A stretch of DNA of 64,000 bases from Planctomycetota bacterium (GCA_029259745.1 JAJDEO010000048.1:1-64000); one strand, 5' to 3'; shown: positions 33,358 to 44,741, counted from the stretch's first letter. Notes: generated from the letters alone by a model not told the origin. Numbers and translations are program-made.

Positions 33358-34200
33358 TCAGTGCTCGCGAGCGCGAGGAACCGCCGGGATGTCGAGGCGC
33401 ATGCAGAACACCGAGCCGCCCGAGAGGTGGAACTGCGAGACGTCGACGGGGCGCGGCGTGAAGCCGGCGCGTGTCAGTTGCGCGGCTGTCTTCGTGGCCT
33501 GCGCCGGCATGACGACGTCGCCGCTCTCGAGCGCATGAACGTTGCACGCGAAGGCCTGCCGCGCCTCGCCGGGATCGGCGACGAGCAAGCGCGGCATGTG
33601 TTCGGCGAGCGTGGCCAGTGCGCCGGGTTCGAAGGCGGGGCCGTGCACGAGCACGGTGTTCGCATCGAGTACGGCGAGGCAGGTGTCGAGGTGGTAGAAG
33701 GGCGCGCCGACGAGCGGCAGCGGGATGACGGGGATGCCGGCGAGTTCACGGAGCGCGTCGATCGCGCGGCGTGTCGTGCGGCCGCCGAACCCGGCGAAGG
33801 CGAAGCGTCGCTCGGGGACGACGAGGACGTCGCCGTGGCCCTCGAGCGTGCCGCAGTCGTCGGGCAGCTCGAGCGGCACGAAGCCGGCGCGCTCGAACCA
33901 ACGGCGCGTCGGCGGCACTTCTTTCTGACGCGAGGGATGGTTCATGCGCGACATCACCACCGTCACGTCGTCGCCCGTCGCCTGCGGCAGCACGGTGGCC
34001 GTGTTCGCCGTGAAGACCATGTCCTCGAGTCGCGGTTCGGGGTCGAGCAGATGCACGTCGACCCTGAGCTGCTCGTAGAGCTCGACGAGCTCACGCCACT
34101 GGCGCTCGGCGACGCGCCGCTCGACGCGGTCGATGTTCCCGCGCATGAAGTCGTTCTTGACGTCGATGACGGTGAAGGCCGACGGCGTGCACATGAGCAC
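33358..34200 (-). CDS. Amidinotransferase/DDAH-family hydrolase
   Basis: About 280 residues from a GTG at 34200 (GTG-CTC-ATG, giving LMCTPSAFTVIDVKNDFM). GTG at 34242 and ATG at 34344 are longer options, and no clear Shine-Dalgarno decides. It belongs to the guanidino-group modifying superfamily of dimethylarginine dimethylaminohydrolases, arginine deiminases and amidinotransferases. LEDMVFTANTATVLP, EGHGDVL, FYHLDTCLAVL (catalytic His) and LSGGSVFCMRL (nucleophilic Cys near the C-terminus) are all present. It would act on a guanidino or amidino substrate such as an arginine derivative; the precise substrate is not readable. It is convergent with the phosphoesterase and divergent from the next small gene. 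Confidence 0.8.
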   Translation of the reverse strand: MLMCTPSAFTVIDVKNDFMRGNIDRVERRVAERQWRELVELYEQLRVDVHLLDPEPRLEDMVFTANTATVLPQATGDDVTVVMSRMNHPSRQKEVPPTRRWFERAGFVPLELPDDCGTLEGHGDVLVVPERRFAFAGFGGRTTRRAIDALRELAGIPVIPLPLVGAPFYHLDTCLAVLDANTVLVHGPAFEPGALATLAEHMPRLLVADPGEARQAFACNVHALESGDVVMPAQATKTAAQLTRAGFTPRPVDVSQFHLSGGSVFCMRLDIPAVPRAREH

Positions 34201-34342
34201 GCCGCAGGGCCACGGTGCGGGAGTCGAAGAGGAGGACGGCACGCGCGCTGATCCGGTGGGGGACGAAAACGTCTCGTCGGCGATGATAGGATCCCGACCC
34301 CGCCGCGTCGCACGGCGCGTTCCCCTCGTCCTCTGGTGACCC

Positions 34343-34810
34343 ATGGATCGCGATCAGATCACCCAGACCATCGCGCTGCTCGTCGTGCTGCTCGGGATCG
34401 CGCGTTGGATGCCGTTGATCGACGTCATGCCGCCGTGGTTCGGCGCCGAAGACCCACTCCACGCCGTGCGCCTCGATGATCTCGCCGCGAGCGAAGACGG
34501 CCGCGGGGCCGACGGCTCTTCGGATCCTGTGCGGGCCATGCTGCGCGCCGGCAACCCGCGCCGCACGCCGCATTTCACGCGCTGGCTGACCTTCGCGCAC
34601 GAGATCAAGGCGGCCACGCCCGACGACGCCGTCGTGCAGCTCAAAGGCATCTCGCGCAACGAGGGCTGGATCCTGGCCTACGACCTCTATCCGCGCCACG
34701 TGATCGGAGAGGCGAAGGACCACGGCGGCACGACGAGCGACGCGACGGACGCGTCGGCGAACGTCGTCATCGTCGGTGGGCCGGCGCCGTATTGGGAACA
34801 CGTGCGATGA
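34343..34810 (+). CDS. Small membrane-anchored protein of unknown function
   Basis: A protein of 155 residues. One N-terminal hydrophobic segment (IALLVVLLGIARWMPLI) anchors it. The remainder is soluble, with no motif I recognise; it includes VRLDDLAASEDGRG and a well-ordered stretch AYDLYPRHVIGEAK. The gene is 10 bases upstream of a large membrane glycosyltransferase, so it may be an accessory of that enzyme. A TAGGAT hexamer at 34287-34292 may be its -10 element, in the 142-base gap shared with the divergent DDAH-like gene. Real-gene status rests on codon pattern and operon spacing. Confidence 0.6.
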   Translation: MDRDQITQTIALLVVLLGIARWMPLIDVMPPWFGAEDPLHAVRLDDLAASEDGRGADGSSDPVRAMLRAGNPRRTPHFTRWLTFAHEIKAATPDDAVVQLKGISRNEGWILAYDLYPRHVIGEAKDHGGTTSDATDASANVVIVGGPAPYWEHVR

Positions 34811-34820
34811 GGGTCTGCGC

Positions 34821-36254
34821 ATGATCGAACTCGCCGGTGTGCTCGTGGTGTGCGCGGTGTTGGGCGCGCTCGTCGATCGAGCGTGGCTCGGTGATCCCGC
34901 GCGGGACGGGTTCGAACGTCTCGGGCGCGCGTGGATGCTCGGGTTTGGCGTCGCGGCGTGCCTCGGTATGGCGCTCGACCTCGTCGGGTTGGGTGTCACC
35001 GCGACGACGTTCGGTGTCGCCGGCGCCGTCTTCGCACTCGCTGTCGGGGCCGCAGCACGGGGCAAGAGTTGGGCGCGTGTCGTGGCGCCCGACGAGCCGG
35101 CCGTGCGATCGACGGGCGAGCGTGTCGCGATCGTCGTGCTCGCGCTGATCGCGTTCGCGTCGCTGGCGGTGGTCATCCGGTCGGGCTGGGTGCGACCGAC
35201 GTTCCAGTTCGACGCCGTCACGCGCTGGATGTTCAAGGCCAAGGCGCTCGCCGTGCATGGCTCGCTGCTCGGCGACGTCTCCTACGACCCGCTCTTCGCG
35301 TTCACGCACCAGCGCTACCCGCCCCTCGTCTCGCACGTCGCCGCGCTGCCGGCCATCTTCAGCGGCAACTTCGACGACCGCATCACGTCGGCGATCTTTC
35401 CGTGGTTCGCCGTCGCGGCGACGCTCGTCGTCTACGGAGCCGTCGCACGACGCGTCGGTGTCCTCTCGGGCGTCTTTGCCGCGGCCTGGATCGCGACACT
35501 GCCGCTCGTCGGCTACCTCGCCTTTCCGCCGCCCGGTGCCGGCGCCTTCTCGGCCATGGCCGACATCCCGCTGGCGCTCTTCGTCACGGGCGCCGTGCTC
35601 GCCGCAAGCGATGCCCTCGACGGGCGCCGCGACCGCGCGCACCTCGAGGCGGGGCTGCTGCTCGGCTTCGCGCTGCTGACGAAGAACGAGGGACTGCCGC
35701 TCGCGGTGGGGATGGGGCTCGGTGTCTTGGTCCTCGCGCGCGGGGCGCGGCTGCGGCGAGTGGCCGGGATCGTGGGCCTCGGCGCCGGCGTCTACCTGGC
35801 GCTCTGGGGGCTCGTGTCCCTGGGATTTCCGGCGCTCGACGAGCATTATCCCGACCGCCTCAACGTCGACGCGGTGCAGGAGGGGCTCGACCGCATCCCA
35901 CTGGTCGCCGCGGCGATCGGCCATGAGCTGATCGACGTTCGCGGCTGGAACGTCACCTGGATCGCGGTCCTCATTCTGCTGGCCGTGGGCTGGCGGCGGG
36001 GGGCCACGCGGGGGCTCAGCCTCGTCCCGATCGTGGTCTGCGTCCAGATTGCGGCCTACTCTCTGGCCTACGTCGTCACGTCGTGGACGAGCCCGGCGGC
36101 CGAACTCAATACGGCCGGGGGAGATCCCCTGAGCTACCTGCTGACCCTCACTCTGGGCCGTTTGATGCTCCACGTAGCCTTCGTGAGCATCGCGTGTGCC
36201 GTCATCGTCGCCCCTCTCCGCTGGCCATCGCCGCACGACCCGCCCGGCGTCTGA
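34821..36254 (+). CDS. Polytopic membrane glycosyltransferase-like protein (GT-C/GT39-like)
   Basis: A protein of 477 residues from the ATG at 34821, with GAGGG 6 bases upstream. About ten to twelve hydrophobic helices span its length. The first periplasmic loop contains FQFDAVTRWMFKAKAL, with an early Asp as in GT-C enzymes that use lipid-linked sugars, followed by DPLFAFTHQRYPPLVSHVAAL and AFSAMADIPLALFV. That order resembles the GT39/ArnT type of mannosyl or arabinosyl transferase. No precise donor or acceptor can be named. It ends before an intergenic inverted repeat and the efp gene. Confidence 0.68.
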   Translation: MIELAGVLVVCAVLGALVDRAWLGDPARDGFERLGRAWMLGFGVAACLGMALDLVGLGVTATTFGVAGAVFALAVGAAARGKSWARVVAPDEPAVRSTGERVAIVVLALIAFASLAVVIRSGWVRPTFQFDAVTRWMFKAKALAVHGSLLGDVSYDPLFAFTHQRYPPLVSHVAALPAIFSGNFDDRITSAIFPWFAVAATLVVYGAVARRVGVLSGVFAAAWIATLPLVGYLAFPPPGAGAFSAMADIPLALFVTGAVLAASDALDGRRDRAHLEAGLLLGFALLTKNEGLPLAVGMGLGVLVLARGARLRRVAGIVGLGAGVYLALWGLVSLGFPALDEHYPDRLNVDAVQEGLDRIPLVAAAIGHELIDVRGWNVTWIAVLILLAVGWRRGATRGLSLVPIVVCVQIAAYSLAYVVTSWTSPAAELNTAGGDPLSYLLTLTLGRLMLHVAFVSIACAVIVAPLRWPSPHDPPGV

Positions 36255-36278
36255 ACGACGACTTCGCGCGCGGCTGCC

Positions 36279-36306
36279 TTGAATCGGTCCGAAACCACCG
36301 GTTCAA
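36279..36306. repeat. Inverted repeat upstream of efp
   Basis: TTGAATCGGT (36279-36288) pairs with ACCGGTTCAA (36297-36306), with one G-U pair, around an 8-base loop. It sits in the 138-base gap after the membrane glycosyltransferase and could be its terminator or an operator for efp. Confidence 0.4.
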
Positions 36307-36392
36307 TGGCCTGTTTGATCGGCCCAGTCCGCAGTGCCCCACCTCGGGGCGCGCCGCTGGGTGTCGCCACCCTCCTCTTCAGCAGCCCTTCG

Positions 36393-36974
36393 ATGCCGAT
36401 TATCTCGACCAACCAGTTCAGCAACGGGATCACTCTTCGGATCGACGGGAAACTGTTCGACATCACCGAGTTCCAGTTCGTGAAGCCCGGCAAGGGCTCC
36501 GCGTTCGTGCGCACGAAGTTGAAGAACATCGAAACGGGGGCAGCGCGCGAGATCACCTTCGACTCGAAGGCCAAGGTCGAGCAGGTGATCATCGACAAGG
36601 TCGACATGGAGTATCTCTACCGGGATGGCGAGCACTACGTCTTCATGGATCCCGAGACGTACGACCAGATGCCGCTGGACGAGGACAAGGTCAAGGACAT
36701 GCTCCCGTTCCTCAAAGAGAACACGATGTGCAGCCTCAAGATGTGCGAGGGTGCAGTCATCACGGTCGTGTTGCCTGACCACATGACGTTCCAGGTCACG
36801 GAGACGACGCCGTGGGTCAAGGGCTCGACGGCACAAGGCGGGAACAAGCCGGCCGTGATCGACACGGGCACGACGATCCAAGTTCCCGTCTATCTCAACC
36901 CGGGCGAGTTCATCAAGGTCGACACGCGCGTCGCCAAGTTCGTCGAGCGCGTCAAGGCTCCTGAGGAATCCTGA
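36393..36974 (+). CDS. efp: Translation elongation factor P
   Basis: A protein of 193 residues from the ATG at 36393 (PIISTNQFSNGITLRIDG); the frame is open upstream, but this start gives the normal family length. EF-P enters the ribosome to help form peptide bonds at polyproline stretches. Domain I carries VKPGKGSAFVRTKLKN with Lys34 at the tip, the site of lysylation or a similar modification in many bacteria. Domain III has TGTTIQVPVYLNPGEFIKVDTR. It is followed by accB 42 bases later, the classical efp-accB-accC order. Confidence 0.95.
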   Translation: MPIISTNQFSNGITLRIDGKLFDITEFQFVKPGKGSAFVRTKLKNIETGAAREITFDSKAKVEQVIIDKVDMEYLYRDGEHYVFMDPETYDQMPLDEDKVKDMLPFLKENTMCSLKMCEGAVITVVLPDHMTFQVTETTPWVKGSTAQGGNKPAVIDTGTTIQVPVYLNPGEFIKVDTRVAKFVERVKAPEES

Positions 36975-37016
36975 CCTCCTCGCCCTCACACTCAAACGAC
37001 ACACCGGAGATCGACC

Positions 37017-37637
37017 GTGGCAGCACGGAAGAAAAAGGCCGCAAAGCGTGCGCCGAAGCGCGCATCCAAGAAGAAGGCCACGTCCAAGACGTCCGCAGTG
37101 CGACGTAAGACGACCAAGAAGGCTCCGACGCGCAAGAAGAAGTCGGCTGCACCGCGCAAGAGCGATGCTGCAGACGCGCCGTTCGGAGAGGTCGAAGCGC
37201 TCGTCAAGCTGATGGACAAGCACGGCCTCGTCGAACTCGACTACAAGTCCGGCCCTGATGGAATGCGTGAAGTGCGCATGTCGCGCGTCGGAACGGTTGC
37301 GGCGCCCGCCATGATGGCGGCGCCTGCCGCTCCCGCCGCCGCAGCGCCAGCGGCAGCCAGTGCCGCCGAGCCGGGCGCACCGGCGGGGACTGAAGGCCTC
37401 GTGCCGTTCACGTCGCCGATGGTGGGGAGCTTCTACCGCGCCTCGAGCCCCGAGGCGGCTCCGTTCGTGAGCGTCGGCGATTCGATCGACGAAAGCTCCG
37501 TCGTCTGCATCATCGAGGCGATGAAGGTCATGAACGAGATCACACCCGACGTGCGCGGCGAGATCGCGTCCATCGAGGTGGAGAACGGTGAGGCCGTCGA
37601 GTACGGCCAGACGTTGTTCCTCATCCGGCCTACCTGA
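37017..37637 (+). CDS. accB: Biotin carboxyl carrier protein of acetyl-CoA carboxylase, with Lys-rich tail
   Basis: A protein of 206 residues from the GTG at 37017. BCCP carries biotin between the carboxylase and carboxyltransferase subunits in the first step of fatty acid synthesis. The C-terminal 80 residues are a biotinyl domain, with EAMKVMNE placing the biotinylated lysine at residue 170. Before it is an Ala/Pro linker. Residues 1-50 are unusually Lys/Arg/Ala/Ser-rich (KKKAAKRAPKRASKKK), like histone H1 and like the tail at 13441, and absent from E. coli AccB. The stop is followed immediately by accC. Confidence 0.94.
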   Translation: MAARKKKAAKRAPKRASKKKATSKTSAVRRKTTKKAPTRKKKSAAPRKSDAADAPFGEVEALVKLMDKHGLVELDYKSGPDGMREVRMSRVGTVAAPAMMAAPAAPAAAAPAAASAAEPGAPAGTEGLVPFTSPMVGSFYRASSPEAAPFVSVGDSIDESSVVCIIEAMKVMNEITPDVRGEIASIEVENGEAVEYGQTLFLIRPT

Positions 37638-37638
37638 C

Positions 37639-39012
37639 GTGCTTCGTCGAGTCCTGATCGCCAACCGCGGCGAGATCGCGCTGCGCGTGCTGCGAGCCTG
37701 CCGTGCGCTCGGTGTCGAGGCTGTCGCCGTGTATTCGGAGGCCGACCGCGACGCCAGTTACGTCGAGCTCGCCGACGACGCCGTCTGCATCGGCCCCGCG
37801 CCCGCACTCCAGTCGTATCTCGACATCCACCGCGTGATCAGCGCGGCGGAGATCATGGAGGTCGATGCGATTCATCCGGGCTACGGATTCCTCTCCGAGA
37901 ACGCGCGCTTCGCCGACATCGTCGAGGCCTGTGGCTTCACGTTCATCGGCCCGCCCGGTCACGTGATCAGTCAGCTCGGCGACAAGAACACGGCGCGCGA
38001 GATGGCCGTGGCCGCCGGAACGCCGGTTGTGCCCGGCAGCGATGGCTTGGTCGCCGACACGGCCGAGGCCTTGCAGGTCGCCGAGCAGGTCGGCTACCCC
38101 GTCATGATCAAGGCGACGGCCGGAGGCGGTGGGCGCGGCATGCGTCCCTGCGCGAACGCCGAGGAGCTGCCGAAACAGTTCGCTGCGGCGAGCGGCGAGG
38201 CCGCGGCGGCGTTCGACAACGGCGACGTCTACATCGAGAAGCTCGTCGAAGAACCGCACCACGTCGAGATCCAGGTGATCGCCGATACGCACGGATCCAT
38301 CGTGCATCTCGGTGAACGCGAATGCTCCGTGCAGCGTCGTCACCAGAAGCTGATCGAGGAGAGTCCCTCGCCGATCCTCACGCCCGAGTTGCGCGAGCGC
38401 ATGGGCGAGGCGGCGATCGCGCTCTGCCGCCAGAGCGGCTACGTGAACGCCGGCACGGTCGAGTTCCTCGTGGACAAGCACCGCGACTTCTTCTTCATGG
38501 AGATGAACGCGCGCGTGCAGGTCGAGCATCCGGTGACCGAACTCGTCACCGGCGTGGACATCGTCCAGGAGCAGCTGCGCGTCGCGGCGGGTCTTCCGCT
38601 GTCGATCAAACAGAGCGAAGTCGACGTGCGCGGCGCGGCCATCGAGTGTCGCATCAACGCCGAGGACCCGGCGCTGAACTTCCGCCCCAGTCCGGGCAAG
38701 ATCACGAAGATGTATCACCCCGGCGGGACCGGCGTGCGCTTTGACTCGCACGTCTACGGCGGCTACACGATTCCGGCTCACTACGACTCGATGATCGGCA
38801 AGCTGCTCGTGTATGCGCCGAATCGAGAAGAAGCCATCAAGGCGATGGAGCGAGCGCTCGATGAGTGCGTGATCCGGGGTGTTGCGACGACGACGGCCTT
38901 CTGCCGCCGCGTGCTTGCCGACCCGCGCTTCCGCGCCGGCAACTACGACACGTCGTTCATCGCCACGATGGAGTCGGAGAACGACAATGAAGACGATGCC
39001 GACGACGACTGA
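37639..39012 (+). CDS. accC: Biotin carboxylase subunit of acetyl-CoA carboxylase
   Basis: A protein of 457 residues from the GTG at 37639 (MLRRVLIANRGEIALRVLRACR). It is the ATP-grasp enzyme that carboxylates biotin on AccB. Landmarks are HPGYGFLSENARFADI, MIKATAGGGGRGMR (glycine-rich ATP loop), ERECSVQRRHQKLIEESPS and EMNARVQVEHPVTE (metal ligands). The C-terminal tail ([14 protein letters not shown]) is acidic. Its last 26 bases overlap the next gene. The accA and accD partners are not in the window. Confidence 0.96.
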   Translation: MLRRVLIANRGEIALRVLRACRALGVEAVAVYSEADRDASYVELADDAVCIGPAPALQSYLDIHRVISAAEIMEVDAIHPGYGFLSENARFADIVEACGFTFIGPPGHVISQLGDKNTAREMAVAAGTPVVPGSDGLVADTAEALQVAEQVGYPVMIKATAGGGGRGMRPCANAEELPKQFAAASGEAAAAFDNGDVYIEKLVEEPHHVEIQVIADTHGSIVHLGERECSVQRRHQKLIEESPSPILTPELRERMGEAAIALCRQSGYVNAGTVEFLVDKHRDFFFMEMNARVQVEHPVTELVTGVDIVQEQLRVAAGLPLSIKQSEVDVRGAAIECRINAEDPALNFRPSPGKITKMYHPGGTGVRFDSHVYGGYTIPAHYDSMIGKLLVYAPNREEAIKAMERALDECVIRGVATTTAFCRRVLADPRFRAGNYDTSFIATMESENDNEDDADDD

Positions 39013-40009
39013 GTCACGATTCCGGATCGCCGCCCTGCTGCTCGCGTTCGTCGCGGGGGCGCCGGTGTTTGCCCAACGGGCTTCGGGTCCTGAGCCCAAG
39101 GCGCCGCCGGCCGGGCCCAAGAAACCCGCTGCTTCCAAGCCGGCGGGCGGACAGAAGCTCCCCGGCGGTGTGGCCGACGACCAGATCGCAGCGCTGGGTG
39201 ACACGGAAGTCTACGTGCGTCGCTATGCCGACACGGTCGTCGTGCGCCGCGCAGCCGACAAGTCGGAGCAGGTGCTGTACAGCAACACGGCCGCGACGCG
39301 ACTCGGCGTCGGCGACGAGGTCGAGCAGGGCTCGAGCGGGCGCAGCGACTGGATCCTTCCCGGCGGTGGCGTGGTCTCAATCCGTGGGATGACCCACGGC
39401 GTCATCGAGGCTCTCGGCGGGAAGCGCGACCGGCTCTCGTTCCCCTACGCGAACCAGCTCACGGTGATGAGCCAGACGCGTCCGCTGGTCGTCATGCTCG
39501 CGGGCGCGGTGCGCACCGAGTTCCTCGGCACGACGATCAAGGTCACCGAGTCAGCGGGGCGCTACACGATCCGCAACGAAGGCGACACGCCGGTGCTCGT
39601 GACGGGCGACATCGTCCAGAGCCGCGAAGCCACGGCCGACATCTCCGCGCGTCCCGACCCGAAGATCGTACCCAAGGACGGGCCCGGCAGTGTCACGCTC
39701 GGCGTCGGCGAAGAAGTCCGCGTCATGTCCCGCCGACTGGTCGCCCGCGGGAGCGAGCAGTTGCTCTGGGGCGCGCTGACAGTACGCCACGACGGCGACG
39801 TCGAGTTGAGCGGAGACGAGCAGGCGCTCATCGTCCGCACGACGACTGAACAACCTGGAGTCGTGTCGGTCGGCGGTGTCACGCTGACCACGACTCCGAA
39901 CGACGCGCTGGTGGTGCGTCGTGTGCGCCCGCGACCCGCGGGACTCGAGGCTCCTTCCCCGACCGAGTCGGCGGAGGGAGAAGACATCAACACGGAGACG
40001 CGACCATGA
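38987..40009 (+). CDS. Secreted FecR-like protein
   Basis: A protein of 340 residues from the ATG at 38987, with GGAG 7 bases upstream inside accC. A signal peptide ([18 protein letters not shown]) predicts export. A Pro/Ala/Lys-rich spacer is followed by two successive beta-rich FecR-type units: [17 protein letters not shown] to [18 protein letters not shown], and [19 protein letters not shown] onward. FecR-like domains bind or sense outside the cytoplasm and often sit near polysaccharide or signalling genes. No anti-sigma partner is nearby. Overlap with accC and with the UXS gene (ATGA at 40006) links it to both metabolic groups. The family call is moderate; function is unknown. Confidence 0.55.
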   Translation: MKTMPTTTESRFRIAALLLAFVAGAPVFAQRASGPEPKAPPAGPKKPAASKPAGGQKLPGGVADDQIAALGDTEVYVRRYADTVVVRRAADKSEQVLYSNTAATRLGVGDEVEQGSSGRSDWILPGGGVVSIRGMTHGVIEALGGKRDRLSFPYANQLTVMSQTRPLVVMLAGAVRTEFLGTTIKVTESAGRYTIRNEGDTPVLVTGDIVQSREATADISARPDPKIVPKDGPGSVTLGVGEEVRVMSRRLVARGSEQLLWGALTVRHDGDVELSGDEQALIVRTTTEQPGVVSVGGVTLTTTPNDALVVRRVRPRPAGLEAPSPTESAEGEDINTETRP

Positions 40010-40941
40010 GAGCCCTGGTGACAGGCGGTGCGGGATTCTTGGGATCCCACCTCTGCGAAAAGCTACTTGGCAAGGGGTGGGAGGTCGTCTGCATGGACAA
40101 CCTCATCACCGGTGACCTCAAGAACATCGAACACCTCGTGGGCGTGGACGGCTTCACGTTCGTGAAGGTCGATGTCACGGACTTCATCCACGTGGCTGGG
40201 GACGTACACCGCGTCTTCCACTTCGCCTCGCCGGCCAGCCCGATCGACTACCTCAAGATGCCGATCCAGACGCTGAAGGTCGGCTCACTCGGTACGCACA
40301 AGGCCCTCGGCCTGGCGCGTGCCAAGGGTGCTCGCTTCCTCATGGCGAGCACATCGGAGGTCTACGGCGATCCCCACGAACACCCGCAGCGTGAGACCTA
40401 CTGGGGCAACGTGAACCCCGTCGGTCCGCGCGGTGTCTACGACGAGGCCAAGCGCTTCAGCGAGGCGATGGTGATGGCCTACCACCGCTTCCACGGCCTC
40501 GAGACGCGCATCGTCCGGATCTTCAATACCTACGGTCCGCGCATGCGTCTCAACGATGGACGCGCCCTTCCGGCTTTCATGTCGCAGGCCCTCCGCGGCG
40601 ACGACATCACTGTGTTCGGCGACGGTTCGCAAACGCGTTCTTTCTGCTTCGTCGACGACCTCATCGAGGGCATCTGGCGCCTCTCGGACAGCGACGAGGT
40701 CGAGCCGACCAATATCGGCAACCCGCACGAGATGACGATCAAGGAGTTCGCCGAAACTGTCGTCCGTCTCACGGGTTCACAAAGCAAGATCACGTATCAC
40801 CCGCTTCCGACCGATGATCCCAAGCAGCGTCGCCCGGATATCAGCAAGGCCAAGAGGGTTCTCGGCTGGGAACCGAAGGTCCCGCTGGAAGAAGGTTTGC
40901 GCGTGACGTTGGAGTACTTCAAGAAGACCGTCGCCGTCTGA
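40006..40941 (+). CDS. uxs: UDP-glucuronate decarboxylase (UDP-xylose synthase)
   Basis: A protein of 311 residues from the ATG at 40006, overlapping the FecR-like stop. A short-chain dehydrogenase: [11 protein letters not shown] binds NAD+, and the YxxxK catalytic pair is in [12 protein letters not shown]. The UXS signatures [16 protein letters not shown] and [18 protein letters not shown] are strong, as are [15 protein letters not shown] and [16 protein letters not shown]. It decarboxylates UDP-GlcA to UDP-xylose for polysaccharide or glycoprotein synthesis. It opens the long sugar-nucleotide region. A small hairpin at 40942-40954 follows the stop before glmS. Confidence 0.9.
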   Translation: MRALVTGGAGFLGSHLCEKLLGKGWEVVCMDNLITGDLKNIEHLVGVDGFTFVKVDVTDFIHVAGDVHRVFHFASPASPIDYLKMPIQTLKVGSLGTHKALGLARAKGARFLMASTSEVYGDPHEHPQRETYWGNVNPVGPRGVYDEAKRFSEAMVMAYHRFHGLETRIVRIFNTYGPRMRLNDGRALPAFMSQALRGDDITVFGDGSQTRSFCFVDDLIEGIWRLSDSDEVEPTNIGNPHEMTIKEFAETVVRLTGSQSKITYHPLPTDDPKQRRPDISKAKRVLGWEPKVPLEEGLRVTLEYFKKTVAV

Positions 40942-40954
40942 CAGCCTTCGGCTG
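40942..40954. terminator. Short hairpin between uxs and glmS
   Basis: CAGCC and GGCTG (40942-40946 and 40950-40954) pair around a TTC loop right after the uxs stop. It is small and lacks a T-tract, so it may be a pause or weak terminator. Confidence 0.3.
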
Positions 40955-40993
40955 CGACGCAACTGGTCTCGCAACCCTCGGAAGCCAAGGCAC

Positions 40994-42828
<1,835 letters not shown>

Positions 42829-42829
<1 letters not shown>

Positions 42830-43800
42830 TGGGACAGACGATTCTTGTGACAGGCGCGGCGGGCTTCATCGGCTCGCATCTCGCGGAGTTCCTCGTCGAG
42901 CGAGGCGACCATGTCGTCTGCCTCGACAACCTCAACACGTACTACGACCCGGCGATCAAGCGCCGCAACGTGGCGTCGCTCCTCGAGTCGGGGAGCTTCG
43001 AACTCGTCGAGGGTGACATCCGGGACGTCGACCTCGTGAACAAGGTGTTCGACGACCATGAGCTCGACGGTGTCATCCACCTCGCCGCGATGGCCGGCGT
43101 GCGTCCGTCGCTCGAACGTCCGGTGTACTACCACGACGTCAACTGCACGGGCACGACCGTGCTGCTCGAGGCCGCGCGCGACCACGGTGTCCTGCGTTTC
43201 GTCTTCGGCAGCAGCAGCTCGGTCTACGGCGGAAACGAGCGCGTCCCGTTCCAGGAATCGGACGACGTCTCGATCCCCGTCTCGCCCTACGCGGCCACGA
43301 AGCGCGCCGGCGAGCTCACCTGCCACACCTTCCATCACCTCTACGGGATGGACATTCCCTGCCTGCGCTTCTTCACCGTCTACGGCCCGCGACAGCGCCC
43401 CGAGATGGCGATCCACAAGTTCGTCCGACTCGTCGAGGCGGGCGAGGCGCTGCCGATCTTCGGCGACGGCACGACGGAGCGCGACTACACGTACGTCGAC
43501 GACATCCTCGACGGCATCGTGAAGGCTTACGACCACGCCAAGGGGTACCGCATCTACAACCTCGGTGAATCGAGCACGATCAGCCTCAAGGACCTCGTCA
43601 CCGCGATCGGCGAGGCCACGGGTAAGGAGCCGCGCGTCGATTGGCAGCCGATGCAGCCCGGCGACGTCGTGCGCACCTACGCGGACGTCTCGCGTGCGAA
43701 GGACGAGCTCGGTTACGCGCCGAGCACCGGCGTGCGCGAGGGGCTCGCGAAGTTCGTCGCGTGGTACCGCGGTCCCGAGGGGCCGGGGGGCGCCGCCTGA
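42829..43800 (+). CDS. NAD-dependent epimerase, UDP-glucuronate 4-epimerase-like
   Basis: A protein of 323 residues from the ATG at 42829, overlapping the glmS stop. An extended SDR: TGAAGFIGSHLAEFLVERG for NAD+, DNLNTYYDPAIKRRN typical of UDP-glucuronate 4-epimerases, HLAAMAGVRPSLERP, and YAATKRAGEL carrying the catalytic Tyr-Lys. LRFFTVYGPRQRPEMA supports this subfamily. It would interconvert UDP-GlcA and UDP-GalA, supplying an acidic sugar for the exopolysaccharide. The substrate call is by similarity; UDP-Glc or UDP-GlcNAc epimerisation cannot be excluded. The next gene starts on its last stop base. Confidence 0.82.
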
Positions 43801-44741
43801 TGCGCGTGCTCGTCACGGGTGGGGCGGGTTTCATCGGAAGTCACATCGTCGAGCGCCTCGTCGCGCGTGGCGATGACGTCGTGGTCGTCGATGACTTCTC
43901 GACGGGCAAGGCCGAGAATCTCTTCACGGGCGTCGACCTTGTCGAAGGCGATCTGGCCGAGGCGAAGATCGCCGAGCGTGCGGTGAAGGGCGTCGACGTC
44001 GTTTGCCACTGCGCCGCGTCGGCATCCGTCGCGAAGTCGATCGTCGACCCTGTCGCCTCGAACGCCGCGAACCTCCAGGCCGCGACGCAGTTGCTCGTCG
44101 CCGCGCGTGACGCCGGTGTGCGGCGCGTCGTCTACTCCGGCACCGCGGCCGTCTACGGCAGTGACCTCGGCACGGACACTGCGCTCGAAACGATGCGCGA
44201 GGCACCGGTCTCACCGTACGGAATGAACAAGCTCGCGGCCGAGCACCTGTTCCGCATGGCGCCGGAGCTCTACGGCGTCGACACGGCCTGCTTTCGGTAT
44301 TTCAACATCTACGGCCCGCGTCAGGACCCGACCTCGCCGTACTCGGGCGTGATCTCGATCTTCACGGCGAAGGCGATCGCTGGCGAGGCTCCGACGATCT
44401 TCGGAGACGGACGCCAGAGCCGCGACTTCTGCTTCGTAGGCGACGTGGCGCGAGCCAACATCGCCGCCCTCGACGCCGACGAGCCCCTCGCCGGGCAGAT
44501 CATGAATCTCGCCTCCGGGGCGACGACGGACCTGCTGGCGCTCTGGGCCGAGATCCGCGGCCTCTGCGGCCGTCCCGATCTCGAGGCCGAGCACGCCCCC
44601 GCGCGCGTCGGCGACATCCGCGATTCCTCGGCAGACGTGGGGGCCGCGCGGCGCATTCTCGGCTGGCAGGCTGAAGTGTCGCTCTCGGAGGGGCTCCAGC
44701 AGACGGTTGCGTGGTATCGTGCGCCGCTTCCGCACAGCTGA
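43800..44741 (+). CDS. NAD-dependent sugar-nucleotide epimerase (UDP-GlcNAc 4-epimerase-like)
   Basis: A protein of 313 residues from the ATG at 43800, which overlaps the previous stop (TGATG). An extended SDR with TGGAGFIGSHIVERL, DDFSTGKAENL, HCAASASVAKSIVDP (a WbpP/GalE-type loop), SGTAAVYGSD and PYGMNKLAAEHL with the Tyr-Lys pair. ACFRYFNIYGPRQDPTSPYSGV is characteristic of UDP-GlcNAc or UDP-Glc 4-epimerases. It probably supplies UDP-GalNAc or UDP-Gal for surface glycans. It ends the first sugar-nucleotide block; a 117-base gap with a weak inverted repeat at 44735-44760 separates it from the next gene. Confidence 0.8.
   Translation: MRVLVTGGAGFIGSHIVERLVARGDDVVVVDDFSTGKAENLFTGVDLVEGDLAEAKIAERAVKGVDVVCHCAASASVAKSIVDPVASNAANLQAATQLLVAARDAGVRRVVYSGTAAVYGSDLGTDTALETMREAPVSPYGMNKLAAEHLFRMAPELYGVDTACFRYFNIYGPRQDPTSPYSGVISIFTAKAIAGEAPTIFGDGRQSRDFCFVGDVARANIAALDADEPLAGQIMNLASGATTDLLALWAEIRGLCGRPDLEAEHAPARVGDIRDSSADVGAARRILGWQAEVSLSEGLQQTVAWYRAPLPHS

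Noticed and set aside
40942..40993. glmS ribozyme upstream of glmS
   Set aside because: The gap to the preceding gene is only 52 bases, too short for the ribozyme, and no conserved core is seen.
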